Part shown: positions 26,889 through 35,092 of the stretch, one piece after another
Layout: every line of letters begins with the position of its first letter
Position numbering within the stretch: the first letter of the stretch is position 1
Origin: Nostoc sp. FACHB-110
GTDB lineage: Bacteria > Cyanobacteriota > Cyanobacteriia > Cyanobacteriales > Nostocaceae
Assembly: GCF_014697425.1 (NCBI RefSeq)
Contig: NZ_JACJRU010000008.1
Location: forward strand, 62,001-126,000
Reading direction: 5' to 3'
Length of the DNA stretch: 64,000 bases
Notes under the pieces: generated by a model
What the model saw: only the letters and a program-made list of their open reading frames with translations
Database searches by the model: none
Told to the model about the DNA's origin: nothing
Translations under genes and position numbers: made by a program

Positions 26889-27407
26889 ATGCTAATTATT
26901 TATTGGTTACTAGTGGCTGTAATGGTTGTGGGAATTATTGGTGCTGTAGTCCCAGCAATTCCTGGTAGCAGTTTAATTTTAGGTGCAATTATTATTTGGG
27001 GAATTGTGAGTGGTTCTTTTGCAGCGATCAAGATACCTTTAATAGTGACAGTGATTGTTTTGCTTTTAAGTGTCGGAGTTGATTTTTTAGCCAGTTACGT
27101 AGGCGCAAAACAAGCAGGTGCTAGTAAATGGGGGCAAATTGGCGCAGTTGTTGGTTTAGTATTAGGAATATTAGGATTATTACCAGCTTTACCTTTTGGT
27201 GGGCCATTATTAGGAATGTTATTCGGGCCGCTAATCGGTGCAATTATTGGTGAATTTATTTATCGTCGAGAATTATGGCCAGCAGTAAAAGCTGGTATTG
27301 GAATTGTCGTCGGTACATTAGTCGGAAATTTGATTCAAGGTTTGTTAGCAGTTGCAGCAGTCGCAGTTTTCCTCGTGACAACTTGGCCGCAAGTATTTGG
27401 TGGTTAG
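26889..27407 (+). CDS. DUF456 family membrane protein
   Basis: A 172-residue, very hydrophobic protein with about four membrane segments rich in Gly, Ile and Val. The DUF456 signature includes GAVVPAIPGSSLILGAIIIWG near the N-terminus, then GAKQAGASKWGQIGAVVGLVLG and PFGGPLLGMLFGPLIGAIIGE. Glycine-zipper-like repeats are prominent. Function is unknown. It is 17 bp after the complex C assembly gene, so both probably form one transcription unit. It is convergent with the DUF6887 gene. Confidence 0.85.
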   Translation: MLIIYWLLVAVMVVGIIGAVVPAIPGSSLILGAIIIWGIVSGSFAAIKIPLIVTVIVLLLSVGVDFLASYVGAKQAGASKWGQIGAVVGLVLGILGLLPALPFGGPLLGMLFGPLIGAIIGEFIYRRELWPAVKAGIGIVVGTLVGNLIQGLLAVAAVAVFLVTTWPQVFGG

Positions 27408-27428
27408 GTTCAATTAAATTAGAAAAGC

Positions 27429-27674
27429 TTAACCTTGAGAATCTTGCTTTTTTTTATCAGCTTGCTGAATACGCTGCCTAATTGCTTCTTCTGCTATGCG
27501 AATATTTTCTTCAATTGGTTTACCATCTTCAGTAAACATTGGCCCGTACCATGTAGCTTCTGAGTCAGGAGTACGGCGGCTATATAATATACGTAAAGGC
27601 TCTACATCCTCCCGATGTGTAAGTGCGTAAGCTATCAATTCTTTGTTAGTCATAGCTTCAAAATTCGGTTGCAT
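27429..27674 (-). CDS. DUF6887-like small protein
   Basis: An 81-residue protein. The start chosen is ATG at 27674 (MQPNFEAMTNKELIAYALTH), which has GGAGG about 7 bases upstream; a longer in-frame ORF only reads back through the neighbouring gene. The middle part (EPLRILYSRRTPDSEATWYGPMF) and the charged C-terminus fit the small cyanobacterial family I recall as DUF6887. Its start overlaps the end of the DUF6888-like gene by 17 bp. That tight coupling suggests a two-gene module, possibly TA-like, though no activity is known. Confidence 0.7.
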   Translation of the reverse strand: MQPNFEAMTNKELIAYALTHREDVEPLRILYSRRTPDSEATWYGPMFTEDGKPIEENIRIAEEAIRQRIQQADKKKQDSQG

Positions 27675-27882
27675 TGAAAAACCTCCAATTTCCATCAGGG
27701 GGTACAATGATTTGAATTTCCTCATTGACGAAAATAAACACAATTCTAGTTTGCTCGTCAAAACGGAATAACTCTATACTGCGATAGCTGTTTGATAACA
27801 TCTGGCAGACACGCACACAGGCTTGTGCTTGTTCGTTGGTAGGATTTATAGTCTGTTCCTCAATTTTGACATAAATAATCAT
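27658..27882 (-). CDS. DUF6888-like small protein
   Basis: A 74-residue protein beginning MIIYVKIEEQTINPTNEQAQ. The core ACVRVCQMLSNSYRSIELFRFDEQTRIVFIFV (in parts) and the tail IIVPPDGNWRF match the family I recall as DUF6888, typically encoded just upstream of DUF6887. The ATG at 27882 was preferred because residues before it do not look family-like. The gene lies only about 50 bp from a 185-bp inverted-repeat-bounded segment. Confidence 0.68.
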   Translation of the reverse strand: MIIYVKIEEQTINPTNEQAQACVRVCQMLSNSYRSIELFRFDEQTRIVFIFVNEEIQIIVPPDGNWRFFNATEF

Positions 27883-27933
27883 AAGTCCTACCAGTGGGTT
27901 GCGAGAAGCGACAGCGTAATATTGAATAAGTAG

Positions 27934-28118
27934 CCCTCTTCTGTCACTTTCCGGGAGAGCGATCGCTAGAAGCCTCATGAGGCAATCAATACAAGCTATA
28001 CTATTAGAAAAAAATTGGTCTTGTATTTGTTATTAGAAAATAATCGCGCGATCACAGGCTATACAAAAGCTCCAGAATTCAGAAATGGCAAAAGTTTTCG
28101 GAAAGTGACAGAAGAGGG
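27934..28118. repeat. 185-bp segment bounded by 20-bp perfect inverted repeats
   Basis: CCCTCTTCTGTCACTTTCCG at 27934-27953 recurs as its exact reverse complement at 28099-28118. The interior holds HIP1 (GAGCGATCGC) and AT-rich DNA without a gene. Size and terminal repeats fit a MITE-like element. No obvious target duplication was found. Confidence 0.6.
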
Positions 28119-28234
28119 GTAGGCTGTTAGTTTGGCTTACCTCAATCCACTCTTCAAAATGGGTTTACGGCTTCTACTCAGAATAGTTTGTACTTAAGCC
28201 ATAATGGATACATTTTCTGGTAAGTGTATAAGTT

Positions 28235-29635
28235 ATGACCTGCTGCTTAAATCCAGGTTGCGATAACCCACCCTATCCCAATGGCGTAAAGTTCTGTTCT
28301 AAATGTGGCTTTTACTTAATAGTGCTGAGAAACCGCTATCGTCCGATTAAATCATTAGGTGGTGGAGGATTTGGCAAAACATATTTGGCAGAAGATATCG
28401 ATAAACTTAATGAGCTTTGTGTTATCAAACAATTTGCACCACAAGCCCAGGGAACTGCATCACTCAATAAAGCTACAGAATTATTTGAACAAGAAGCAAA
28501 GAGACTCCACCAGTTAGGCAAACATCCCCAAATTCCCACGCTGTTGGCGTATTTTAATGAAGATAATCGCCTGTATTTGGTACAGGAGTTAATCGAAGGA
28601 CAAAATTTACTAGAAGAATTACAACAGCAGGGAACTTTCAACGAGCAAAAAGTTAAAGAATTATTGCTGGATTTGTTAGGGATTCTCAAAACAGTTCATC
28701 AACATAAAGTTATTCACCGTGATATTAAGCCAGATAACATTATTCGTCGGAACGATGGCAAGTTGGTATTGATTGACTTTGGCGCATCCAAGCAACTGAC
28801 AGCAACGGTAATTACTCAACTAGGAACTAGCATTGGGACTTTTGGTTATGTGCCACTCGAACAGATGCAGGGAGGTGAAGCTTACCCAGCTAGTGATTTA
28901 TATAGTGTCGGTGCAACTTGCTTTCACTTGTTGAGTGGAATTCCACCTTGGGAGTTGTGGCAAAGACAAGGTTATGGTTGGGTTTTTAGTTGGAGACAGC
29001 ATTTGCAGCAAAGGGTAAGTGAAGAATTTGGGTGTTGGCTAGATAAATTGTTGCAAATAGAACAGCAGCAGCGTTATCAGTCGGCTGAGGAAGTTTTACA
29101 AGCATTAAATTCACAGCCAATACAAGGAACTCAGCCTGTTTCACCTTCAGTAATAATTGAACATAAAAATGCTGAGGCTTACTATCAAGAAGGATTAGAC
29201 AAATACAACAACCAAGATTTTCGTGGTGCAATTGAAGATTACACCCAAGCCATCAATATTAATCCCAACTTTGCAATGGCTTACTTCAACCGAGGTAATG
29301 CTCACGATGAAATAGGACATATCAAAATAGCAATTAAAGATTACACTCAAGCCATCAATATTAATCCCAACTTTGCAATGGCTTACTTCAAACGGGGCAA
29401 TGCTTACAATGAATTAGAAGATAAGCAAGCTGCAATTGAAGACTATACCCAAGCTATCAACATGAATCCTAATTTTGCAGATGCTTACTTCAACCGAGGT
29501 ATTACTTATGATGACTTAAAACATAAGCAAGCTGCAATTGAAGATTTACGAAAATCTGCTGATTTGTATAATCAACAAGGACAAGAAAATGACTCTCAAG
29601 ATGCCATAAAATGCATTAAAGAATTTGAGCAATAA
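28235..29635 (+). CDS. serine/threonine protein kinase with zinc ribbon and TPRs
   Basis: A 466-residue Hanks-type kinase. It begins with a short four-cysteine zinc-ribbon-like segment (C4, C9, C21 and C24). The kinase domain follows, with a glycine loop (LGGGGFGKTYLA), ATP-binding lysine (CVIKQF), catalytic loop (HRDIKPDN), DFG motif (DFGASKQ) and activation segment (GTFGYVPLEQM). About three TPR units occupy residues 308-440. All catalytic residues are present, so it should be active. The zinc-ribbon/kinase/TPR layout is common in Nostocales. Two TPR units are nearly identical in DNA, which suggests recent duplication. The gene stands alone. Confidence 0.9.
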   Translation: MTCCLNPGCDNPPYPNGVKFCSKCGFYLIVLRNRYRPIKSLGGGGFGKTYLAEDIDKLNELCVIKQFAPQAQGTASLNKATELFEQEAKRLHQLGKHPQIPTLLAYFNEDNRLYLVQELIEGQNLLEELQQQGTFNEQKVKELLLDLLGILKTVHQHKVIHRDIKPDNIIRRNDGKLVLIDFGASKQLTATVITQLGTSIGTFGYVPLEQMQGGEAYPASDLYSVGATCFHLLSGIPPWELWQRQGYGWVFSWRQHLQQRVSEEFGCWLDKLLQIEQQQRYQSAEEVLQALNSQPIQGTQPVSPSVIIEHKNAEAYYQEGLDKYNNQDFRGAIEDYTQAININPNFAMAYFNRGNAHDEIGHIKIAIKDYTQAININPNFAMAYFKRGNAYNELEDKQAAIEDYTQAINMNPNFADAYFNRGITYDDLKHKQAAIEDLRKSADLYNQQGQENDSQDAIKCIKEFEQ

Positions 29636-29902
29636 CTAGGTTGTCGGCTTGTTCAAAAAGTTAGCAGTATTATTCACATATAAAAGGAAATAATTTTAGT
29701 AATAATGGTTACTCTAAATTATCTAAAGTTATGATTAGCGATCGCGTACATAATCAAAAATATACCAAAAACACAGCATTACTTATCCTGATTATTATTA
29801 TCTTGCTGGACTCTTTGAGCGATCGCCTCAAATCCCATTACGCGAAATTGCACCAGTCTACGCTAGGGTAGAAATGAACACGCTATCCATCACTTCCTGC
29901 TT

Positions 29903-31264
29903 GTGCTTCCCTGTAAACGCCCAGCCGTCTTTGTCAGTTTGGCTGTTTTACTTGCTTCCTTAACAGCCTGTAATAATACTCCAGCCGCCAAAAACCTGGA
30001 ACAATCTTTGGCAGCTGATCCTCGGCTGCAAAACAATTCAAGTATCTTTGGGGAAGCAAATAATAAGCCAACACAACCACAACAAAACCAATCGACAGTT
30101 CAGCTACCTGCTGATTTTCCCAAAGAGATTCCTTTATATACAAATGCCACACTTCAGGAAGTGACACCTGCTAGTGGTGCAGACAATAAAGTATCAACTC
30201 GCTGGCTAAGTTCCGATCCCAGCAATTTTATTACTAGCTTTTATCGCAGCCAATTACAGGATAATAACTGGCAAATTGTACAGCAGCCAACTGATGATGT
30301 TGGTAGTTTTGCTGCACGTCGCAATAATTTGCTGCTCAATGTCTCGATTCAAGCTCAATCAGTTACAAATGCTGCACCTAATCAACCACAAACAGCAACC
30401 AGTTTAGTAATTGAGTACGTTCCTAATAGTAGTACAACGGCACAATCAACGCCAACCACTGATACTCCGCCAGCAGGAAACTCGCAGTTTATCGGCCCAG
30501 TCGCACCTAATAATACAGCAACTCCGCCAAATAATACATCCAATAACCAAACACCTGCTGCTTCTATTGAATTTACAGATTTAAATAAAACACCTCAAGA
30601 ACTACGTCAACATATTCAAGATTTAGCTGCATTAGGTGTTCTATCTATTGAGCCACAAACAACTAAGACAAACTCTAATCCCACAACCCTATTTGAGCCA
30701 AATAAAGTTATTACTCGGCGAGTATATGCGCGTTGGCTAGTTGCGGCGAATAATGCGATGTATGCAAATAATCCAGCCAAGCAAATACGTTTAGCATCTG
30801 AAAGTACGCAGCCAGCTTTTAGTGATGTAGCAAAAACAGACCCAGATTTCCCCGTAATTCAGGGATTAGCCGAAGCAGGTTTGATTCCCAGTCCCTTATC
30901 TGGCGATTCGACTACAGTTTTGTTTCGCCCTGATGCACCTTTGACACGGGAACAATTAATTTTATGGAAAGTACCTTTAGATACTCGCCAAGCTTTACCT
31001 ACTGCTAGTTTAGATGCAGTCAAGCAAACTTGGGGTTTCCAAGATGTGGGTAAAATTGACCCGAAAGCATTACGGGCTGTTTTAGCTGATTTTCAAAATG
31101 GCGAACAATCAAATATTCAGCGAATATTTGGCTATACAACGCTATTTCAGCCGAAAAAACCAGTTACTCGTGCTGAGGCGGCTGCGGCGTTATGGTATTT
31201 TGGTACTCAAGGCGAGGGAATATCGGCGGTGGATGCTTTAAAGTTAAAGCGATCGCCTAATTAA
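29903..31264 (+). CDS. lipoprotein with S-layer homology (SLH)-like domains
   Basis: A 453-residue exported lipoprotein. A signal peptide with a lipobox (LTAC, Cys at about residue 23) is followed by a Gln/Asn-rich linker, a compact domain (LPADFPKEIPLYTNATLQEV onward), and a Thr/Pro/Asn-rich linker. Three SLH-like modules end it: FTDLNKTPQ...VITRRVYARWLV, FSDVAKTDPDFPVIQGLAEAGLI, and FQDVGKIDPK...PVTRAEAAAALWYF. It is probably anchored in the envelope. The start is GTG at 29903; no better ATG fits the signal peptide. Its 3' end overlaps the convergent amidase gene by 8 bp. Confidence 0.82.
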   Translation: MLPCKRPAVFVSLAVLLASLTACNNTPAAKNLEQSLAADPRLQNNSSIFGEANNKPTQPQQNQSTVQLPADFPKEIPLYTNATLQEVTPASGADNKVSTRWLSSDPSNFITSFYRSQLQDNNWQIVQQPTDDVGSFAARRNNLLLNVSIQAQSVTNAAPNQPQTATSLVIEYVPNSSTTAQSTPTTDTPPAGNSQFIGPVAPNNTATPPNNTSNNQTPAASIEFTDLNKTPQELRQHIQDLAALGVLSIEPQTTKTNSNPTTLFEPNKVITRRVYARWLVAANNAMYANNPAKQIRLASESTQPAFSDVAKTDPDFPVIQGLAEAGLIPSPLSGDSTTVLFRPDAPLTREQLILWKVPLDTRQALPTASLDAVKQTWGFQDVGKIDPKALRAVLADFQNGEQSNIQRIFGYTTLFQPKKPVTRAEAAAALWYFGTQGEGISAVDALKLKRSPN

Positions 31265-32633
31265 ATTTTACTGCTGTAACTATGCCTTGCTTCTCTAGCA
31301 CTGCGGCTACCCGCAATATCAATGCTTCATTATAAGGTGCTGCTATTAACTGCACACCTAAAGGTAAAGCATGAGGACGCTGAATTGGTACTGATAAAAC
31401 AGGTAAACCAATGAAAGATAATGGTTGTGTAAATAACCCTAAGTGGGGACGCACCAGAATTTCTTCGCCATCTATGATCATTGTTTGTTGACCAATCAAT
31501 GGTGCGGAAATTGGTGTAGTGGGCGCGAGAATGATATCGACATTTTGAAAAACTTCTCGAACACGATCTCGATACCATTGGCGAAACCGTTGTGCTTGTA
31601 AATACCAATTATTAGGAATTAACGCCCCAGCCAAAAAACGATCGCGTGTTGCAGGATCAAAATCTTCAGGACGCGTTTTTAATTTATCTAAATGCAGATT
31701 TGCACCTTCACTGGCCGTAATCACAAAAGCTGCTGCACGGGCGCGTTTAGCTTCTGGGATGGTGACATATTGGGTTACACCTAAAGCATCTGCTACGGTT
31801 TGGACTGCGGCTAAGGCTTCTGGTGTTGCACCTTGGCGAAAATAATCATCTGCAACGGCAATTCTAATATGAGAGATATCTTGATTGAGTTGCGGTAAAC
31901 AAAATTCTACAGGACGTTTTGTACAAATGCGATCGCGCTGATCTTCACCTTGCAGCACATCAAAAATCGCCGCAATATCTTGCACAGAACGGGCAAACGG
32001 CCCAATGTGGTCAAAACTACTAGAAAATAAAGCGACACCAGCGCGAGATAACCGCCCGTAAGTTGGTTTTAAACCAAATACACCACATAAAGCCGCAGGT
32101 ACGCGAATCGAACCATTAGTATCTGAACCTAATGTAAAAGGAACCAACTCAGCCGCCACCGCCGCCGCCGAACCACCAGAAGAACCCCCCGCTACTCGCT
32201 GCAAATCATGGGGATTATGAGTCGCACCATAATGGGAATTTTCTGTAACAAACCCATAGGCGTACTCATCCATATTTAAAGCCCCAACCAACACCGCACC
32301 AGCTTGTTTCAACCTTGCTACTGCGGCTGCATCTTGGCTGGCGAGAGGATTTTCAGCATTAATTTTTGAGCCTGCTAAGGTTGTTAAACCAGCAATATCA
32401 AACAGATTTTTGACAGCAAACGGCACACCAGCTAGTAAACCGGGATTATTACCTTGGGCGATTTCTCTATCAATTCGCGCTGCATCTGCTAAAGCCGTTT
32501 CTGTAGTGATAGCTGTAAAACAATTCAGTTCATGATCTCGTGCGGCAATTTTCGCTAACGCAGCTTGTGTTACTTCCAGTGCGCTAACTTTACCACTTTG
32601 CACAGCAGCTGCTATCGAGACAGCATCATTCAT
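31257..32633 (-). CDS. atzE: AtzE family amidohydrolase (putative 1-carboxybiuret hydrolase subunit)
   Basis: A 458-residue amidase-signature enzyme. The triad is visible as K75 (PFAVKNLFD), a cis-serine in GGSSGGS (residues 149-155) and the nucleophile serine in GSDTNGSIR. The sequence resembles the AtzE group, whose founding member hydrolyses 1-carboxybiuret in cyanuric acid breakdown. AtzE-type proteins occur widely with an AtzG-like partner outside s-triazine degraders, where the natural substrate may be a urea- or purine-derived compound. It starts 4 bp inside the upstream DUF4089 gene (ATGA overlap), indicating translational coupling. GatA is an alternative, but the coupled DUF4089 gene argues against it. 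Confidence 0.85.
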   Translation of the reverse strand: MNDAVSIAAAVQSGKVSALEVTQAALAKIAARDHELNCFTAITTETALADAARIDREIAQGNNPGLLAGVPFAVKNLFDIAGLTTLAGSKINAENPLASQDAAAVARLKQAGAVLVGALNMDEYAYGFVTENSHYGATHNPHDLQRVAGGSSGGSAAAVAAELVPFTLGSDTNGSIRVPAALCGVFGLKPTYGRLSRAGVALFSSSFDHIGPFARSVQDIAAIFDVLQGEDQRDRICTKRPVEFCLPQLNQDISHIRIAVADDYFRQGATPEALAAVQTVADALGVTQYVTIPEAKRARAAAFVITASEGANLHLDKLKTRPEDFDPATRDRFLAGALIPNNWYLQAQRFRQWYRDRVREVFQNVDIILAPTTPISAPLIGQQTMIIDGEEILVRPHLGLFTQPLSFIGLPVLSVPIQRPHALPLGVQLIAAPYNEALILRVAAVLEKQGIVTAVKFN

Positions 32634-32818
32634 GGTTCAAATGTGGGTGCAGGTTCGATTTCTTCTGATATGGGAAAAGAGTTTACTATTTGAGCGATCG
32701 CTTTAATTCTCTCAAAATTTGCTACCACCCCATCCCGATACTCATCTTTGATTTCTAATTCCAACAACAAAGACATTTGCTCAACATATTCACCCACATC
32801 AAAACCCTGACTTTCCAT
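32630..32818 (-). CDS. atzG: DUF4089/AtzG-like small subunit
   Basis: A 62-residue protein (MESQGFDVGEYVEQMSLLLE, then LEIKDEYRDGVVANFERIKAIAQIVNSFP in parts) of the DUF4089 type. It is similar in size and pattern to AtzG, which forms a heterotetramer with AtzE and resembles GatC. Its stop overlaps the amidohydrolase start by 4 bp. The acidic Pro-rich tail (EEIEPAPTFEP) is typical. It probably stabilises the partner enzyme. Confidence 0.82.
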   Translation of the reverse strand: MESQGFDVGEYVEQMSLLLELEIKDEYRDGVVANFERIKAIAQIVNSFPISEEIEPAPTFEP

Positions 32819-32875
32819 CTTGATTGCTTTGCGCTCTTTGCGTACTTTGCGGTTTAATTTAAGTCTTTGTCAACT

Positions 32876-33427
32876 TTAATTACTAACAATCGCACCCACT
32901 GATATAGCTATATCTGGAAACGCTATTGGGTAGATTATCCCATCTATTAATGTCAATTTTGAAGTGTATGCCCCATCTTGGGGCTGCCGAAATATTATAA
33001 GCTGCCTATTTTTTAAGTTAACTACCCAGTATTCTGGAATGCTAACTTCAGCATATATTTTACTTTTGACTTCTAAATCCTTTTCTAAGCTGGAATTTGC
33101 ATATTCAATTACCCAAAAAATATTTTCTGGATAAGGATGATGGGTTAAATATTCACGCCCTAACCTTTGCACAATCGCAATATCAGGTTCAGGTTCAGAG
33201 TTGTCAGGTAAAGTTATTGGTTTATCTAGCCTAATCATGGCGCGATCGCCCAATAATTTAATTAGATATTCTCCTGCTTCACTGCTGAAATATGCGTGTG
33301 GTTCCCCTTCCGGCGACATCTCAAAAATTTCTCCCTTCAGTAGTTCCACACGTCGGTTATCTAAAATACCCGCCGCAATCATACGATGATATTCGTCTAT
33401 TGTCCATTTTGCTGTAGTTAGACTCAT
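32876..33427 (-). CDS. Uma2 family protein
   Basis: A 183-residue short-type Uma2 protein. It begins with WTIDEYHRMIAAGILDNRRVELLKGEIFEMSPEG, the usual N-terminal motif (key part VELLKGEIFEMSPEG). The nuclease-fold core shows EPEPDIAIVQ, FWVIEYANSSLEKDLEVKSKIYAEV (the E and K positions) and IPEYWVVNLKNRQLIIFRQP. All expected acidic and lysine positions appear present. Function is unknown. It is on the same strand as the atzG-like gene, about 60 bp upstream of it. It is the fourth Uma2 gene of the window and the most typical one. Confidence 0.87.
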   Translation of the reverse strand: MSLTTAKWTIDEYHRMIAAGILDNRRVELLKGEIFEMSPEGEPHAYFSSEAGEYLIKLLGDRAMIRLDKPITLPDNSEPEPDIAIVQRLGREYLTHHPYPENIFWVIEYANSSLEKDLEVKSKIYAEVSIPEYWVVNLKNRQLIIFRQPQDGAYTSKLTLIDGIIYPIAFPDIAISVGAIVSN

Positions 33428-33495
33428 AGCGATCGCTTTTCTATTGCCTTTGTTATTTGCATATCAATCTAGCCGATTATCAAAAAAATATTAGA

Positions 33496-33969
33496 TTAGC
33501 TTGTGATGATTTTTTTCATAATGCAGCCAACCTCACCATAGCCAGGATTGCCAACTAAACCTTGTAAATTGTTATGTTCAATATCTTCATCTTGACCAAG
33601 CTTACTTGTCCATTTACCATCAGGTAATTGTCTAGCAACATGGGTTGGTACTCTGCTGGAATTAACGTATATTGAAATTTTTTGAAATCCTAGTTCTAAA
33701 CTATCATCTTGGCAGACTTCATAACCGAGTGTCCGAAATGCTGCTTGAAAAGCTTCAAGTGTTTCTTCTCTAGAAACCCCAGGCGGCCAGTATTCTTGAT
33801 TTTGGGCATCTGGCCACCACCAAGTTTGTTCATCTTCTGCTACCCAAGCAACACAGTTATAGTCAGTTGTATCTGGACTTGTCAGTTTGTAACCGTGGAT
33901 AATTAGATTGGGATAATCACGTTCAATAAAAGATTTGACATAATTAGCCCAATTGTTATTACCTACCAC
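33496..33969 (-). CDS. unknown protein with Cys/His motifs, partner of the DUF433 fusion gene
   Basis: A 157-residue protein I cannot assign with certainty. Its motifs are YNCVAWVAEDEQTWWWPD (C39), THVARQLPDGKWTSKLGQ (H110) and DEDIEH (127-132). The spacing of Cys, then His, then an acidic residue, with tryptophan-rich context, resembles cysteine-peptidase or amidase folds (papain/NlpC-like), but this is inference only. The start overlaps the end of the DUF433 fusion gene by 7 bp, so the two are translationally coupled. It could be the toxin or effector of a two-gene module. A standalone housekeeping role cannot be excluded. Confidence 0.6.
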   Translation of the reverse strand: MVGNNNWANYVKSFIERDYPNLIIHGYKLTSPDTTDYNCVAWVAEDEQTWWWPDAQNQEYWPPGVSREETLEAFQAAFRTLGYEVCQDDSLELGFQKISIYVNSSRVPTHVARQLPDGKWTSKLGQDEDIEHNNLQGLVGNPGYGEVGCIMKKIITS

Positions 33970-34532
33970 TGATATCCCCTTTGCCTACCCCATTCGAGCC
34001 AAGCTTTAGTCATTTCTTTTGTATTTCCTCTATATTCCGAAGATACAGGATCTTCTCTGGAAATAGATTTTAATGCCCAAAACCAGCGTCCTGATTTTCT
34101 TTCAAGTTCTCTCAGCAGTACAGGTATTACGGCCTCACCCATTCCTATTATTTGTTGATATGCAGGGTGCATCGACATTTGATTAGTAGATGATACGCCA
34201 CGAGTTTCTTCACGCCATTGCTGGGCTAGTGTCATGAAAGTTGATTCTATTTCTGCTTGACTAGAAAGATTTTGAGAGAAACTAGAATTATTCTCATCAA
34301 AAATTTGCAGTTCTTTTCTATTTGTTAGTTGTGCGGCATAAGCAACAGCCGCTTTGATATTTTCTAATGTTAGTGCTGGATAATCTTTGACTATTTCCTC
34401 AAATGTTAGTCCTTCTGCTAGGTTATCAAGAATAACTGAAACCATCACCTGTGTACCTGTAATGTGTGGCTTACCATGACAGACTTCATGATTAATAGTG
34501 ATTTGTTCTTGCCAATTTATCATTTGTTTCAA
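33963..34532 (-). CDS. DUF433 domain protein with a fused C-terminal domain
   Basis: A 189-residue two-domain protein. Residues 1-70 are a DUF433 domain (ITINHEVCHGKPHITGTQVMVSVILDNLAEGLTFEEIVKDYPALT in parts), a helix-turn-helix-type unit often serving as antitoxin with PIN-like toxins. Residues 100-189 form a second domain (FMTLAQQWREETRGVSS, HPAYQQIIGMGEAVIPVLLREL, GRWFWALKSISREDPV, AWLEWGRQRGYQW). I recall this second type as a separate small cyanobacterial protein. The gene has no PIN-like partner here; it overlaps the Cys/His protein instead, and 50 bp upstream is the Imm1 gene on the same strand. Confidence 0.72.
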   Translation of the reverse strand: MKQMINWQEQITINHEVCHGKPHITGTQVMVSVILDNLAEGLTFEEIVKDYPALTLENIKAAVAYAAQLTNRKELQIFDENNSSFSQNLSSQAEIESTFMTLAQQWREETRGVSSTNQMSMHPAYQQIIGMGEAVIPVLLRELERKSGRWFWALKSISREDPVSSEYRGNTKEMTKAWLEWGRQRGYQW

Positions 34533-34582
34533 TGATTTTGGTTAAGGTTGTTGATGGGCGATCGCTTTTCTTTTACCTATTT

Positions 34583-35092
34583 TTATACCATTACCAAAGA
34601 TTCATCTTCTTGCCAAGTAAACAAGGGTTCAAGTTCACCTGATTCAGCAAATGTGATTGCTGCTATTAAGCATTGGGGTAAAGTAACACAAACTTTCTCA
34701 GAATAATTTCCCGCTTGTCCACCTACAACTAATTTTTGATCATTTGCAGAATTGATATTATTGATTTTTGCATTTATTAATGCTTGATAAAAAACAGCTA
34801 AATTAATTTTTTTAATAGAACTATCTGATTTGGGTATTTCATAATCAATTGGATGCAAAAGATAATAAAAAGTCTCGTTATCTAAAGTTGCAGTCACAAC
34901 ATATTGACCATCATTGCCTCCACCAATCATCATATAACTTTGATCATCAGCCTCTAAACTAACTAAAGTTTTACTTTTACCATCTAACTCACAAATAGCT
35001 ATTTTAATTTGTTGCCAATTTGGATTTTCAATATATGTTTCTTCATTTCTGTTTCCTATCCATTTATCTGTATATAACTTAGATACAAACAT
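34583..35092 (-). CDS. Imm1 family immunity protein
   Basis: A 169-residue protein resembling the Imm1 family of polymorphic-toxin immunity proteins. Signature parts: NWQQIKIAICELDGKSKTLVSLE, YMMIGGGNDGQYVVTATL and, near the end, LVVGGQAGNYSEKVCVTL followed by the final W in FTWQEDES. Such proteins neutralise a cognate toxin encoded directly upstream. Here the upstream gene is a deaminase-fold protein, and stop and start overlap by one base (TAATG), the classic toxin-then-immunity order. It probably acts in the cytosol as an inhibitor. Confidence 0.8.
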   Translation of the reverse strand: MFVSKLYTDKWIGNRNEETYIENPNWQQIKIAICELDGKSKTLVSLEADDQSYMMIGGGNDGQYVVTATLDNETFYYLLHPIDYEIPKSDSSIKKINLAVFYQALINAKINNINSANDQKLVVGGQAGNYSEKVCVTLPQCLIAAITFAESGELEPLFTWQEDESLVMV

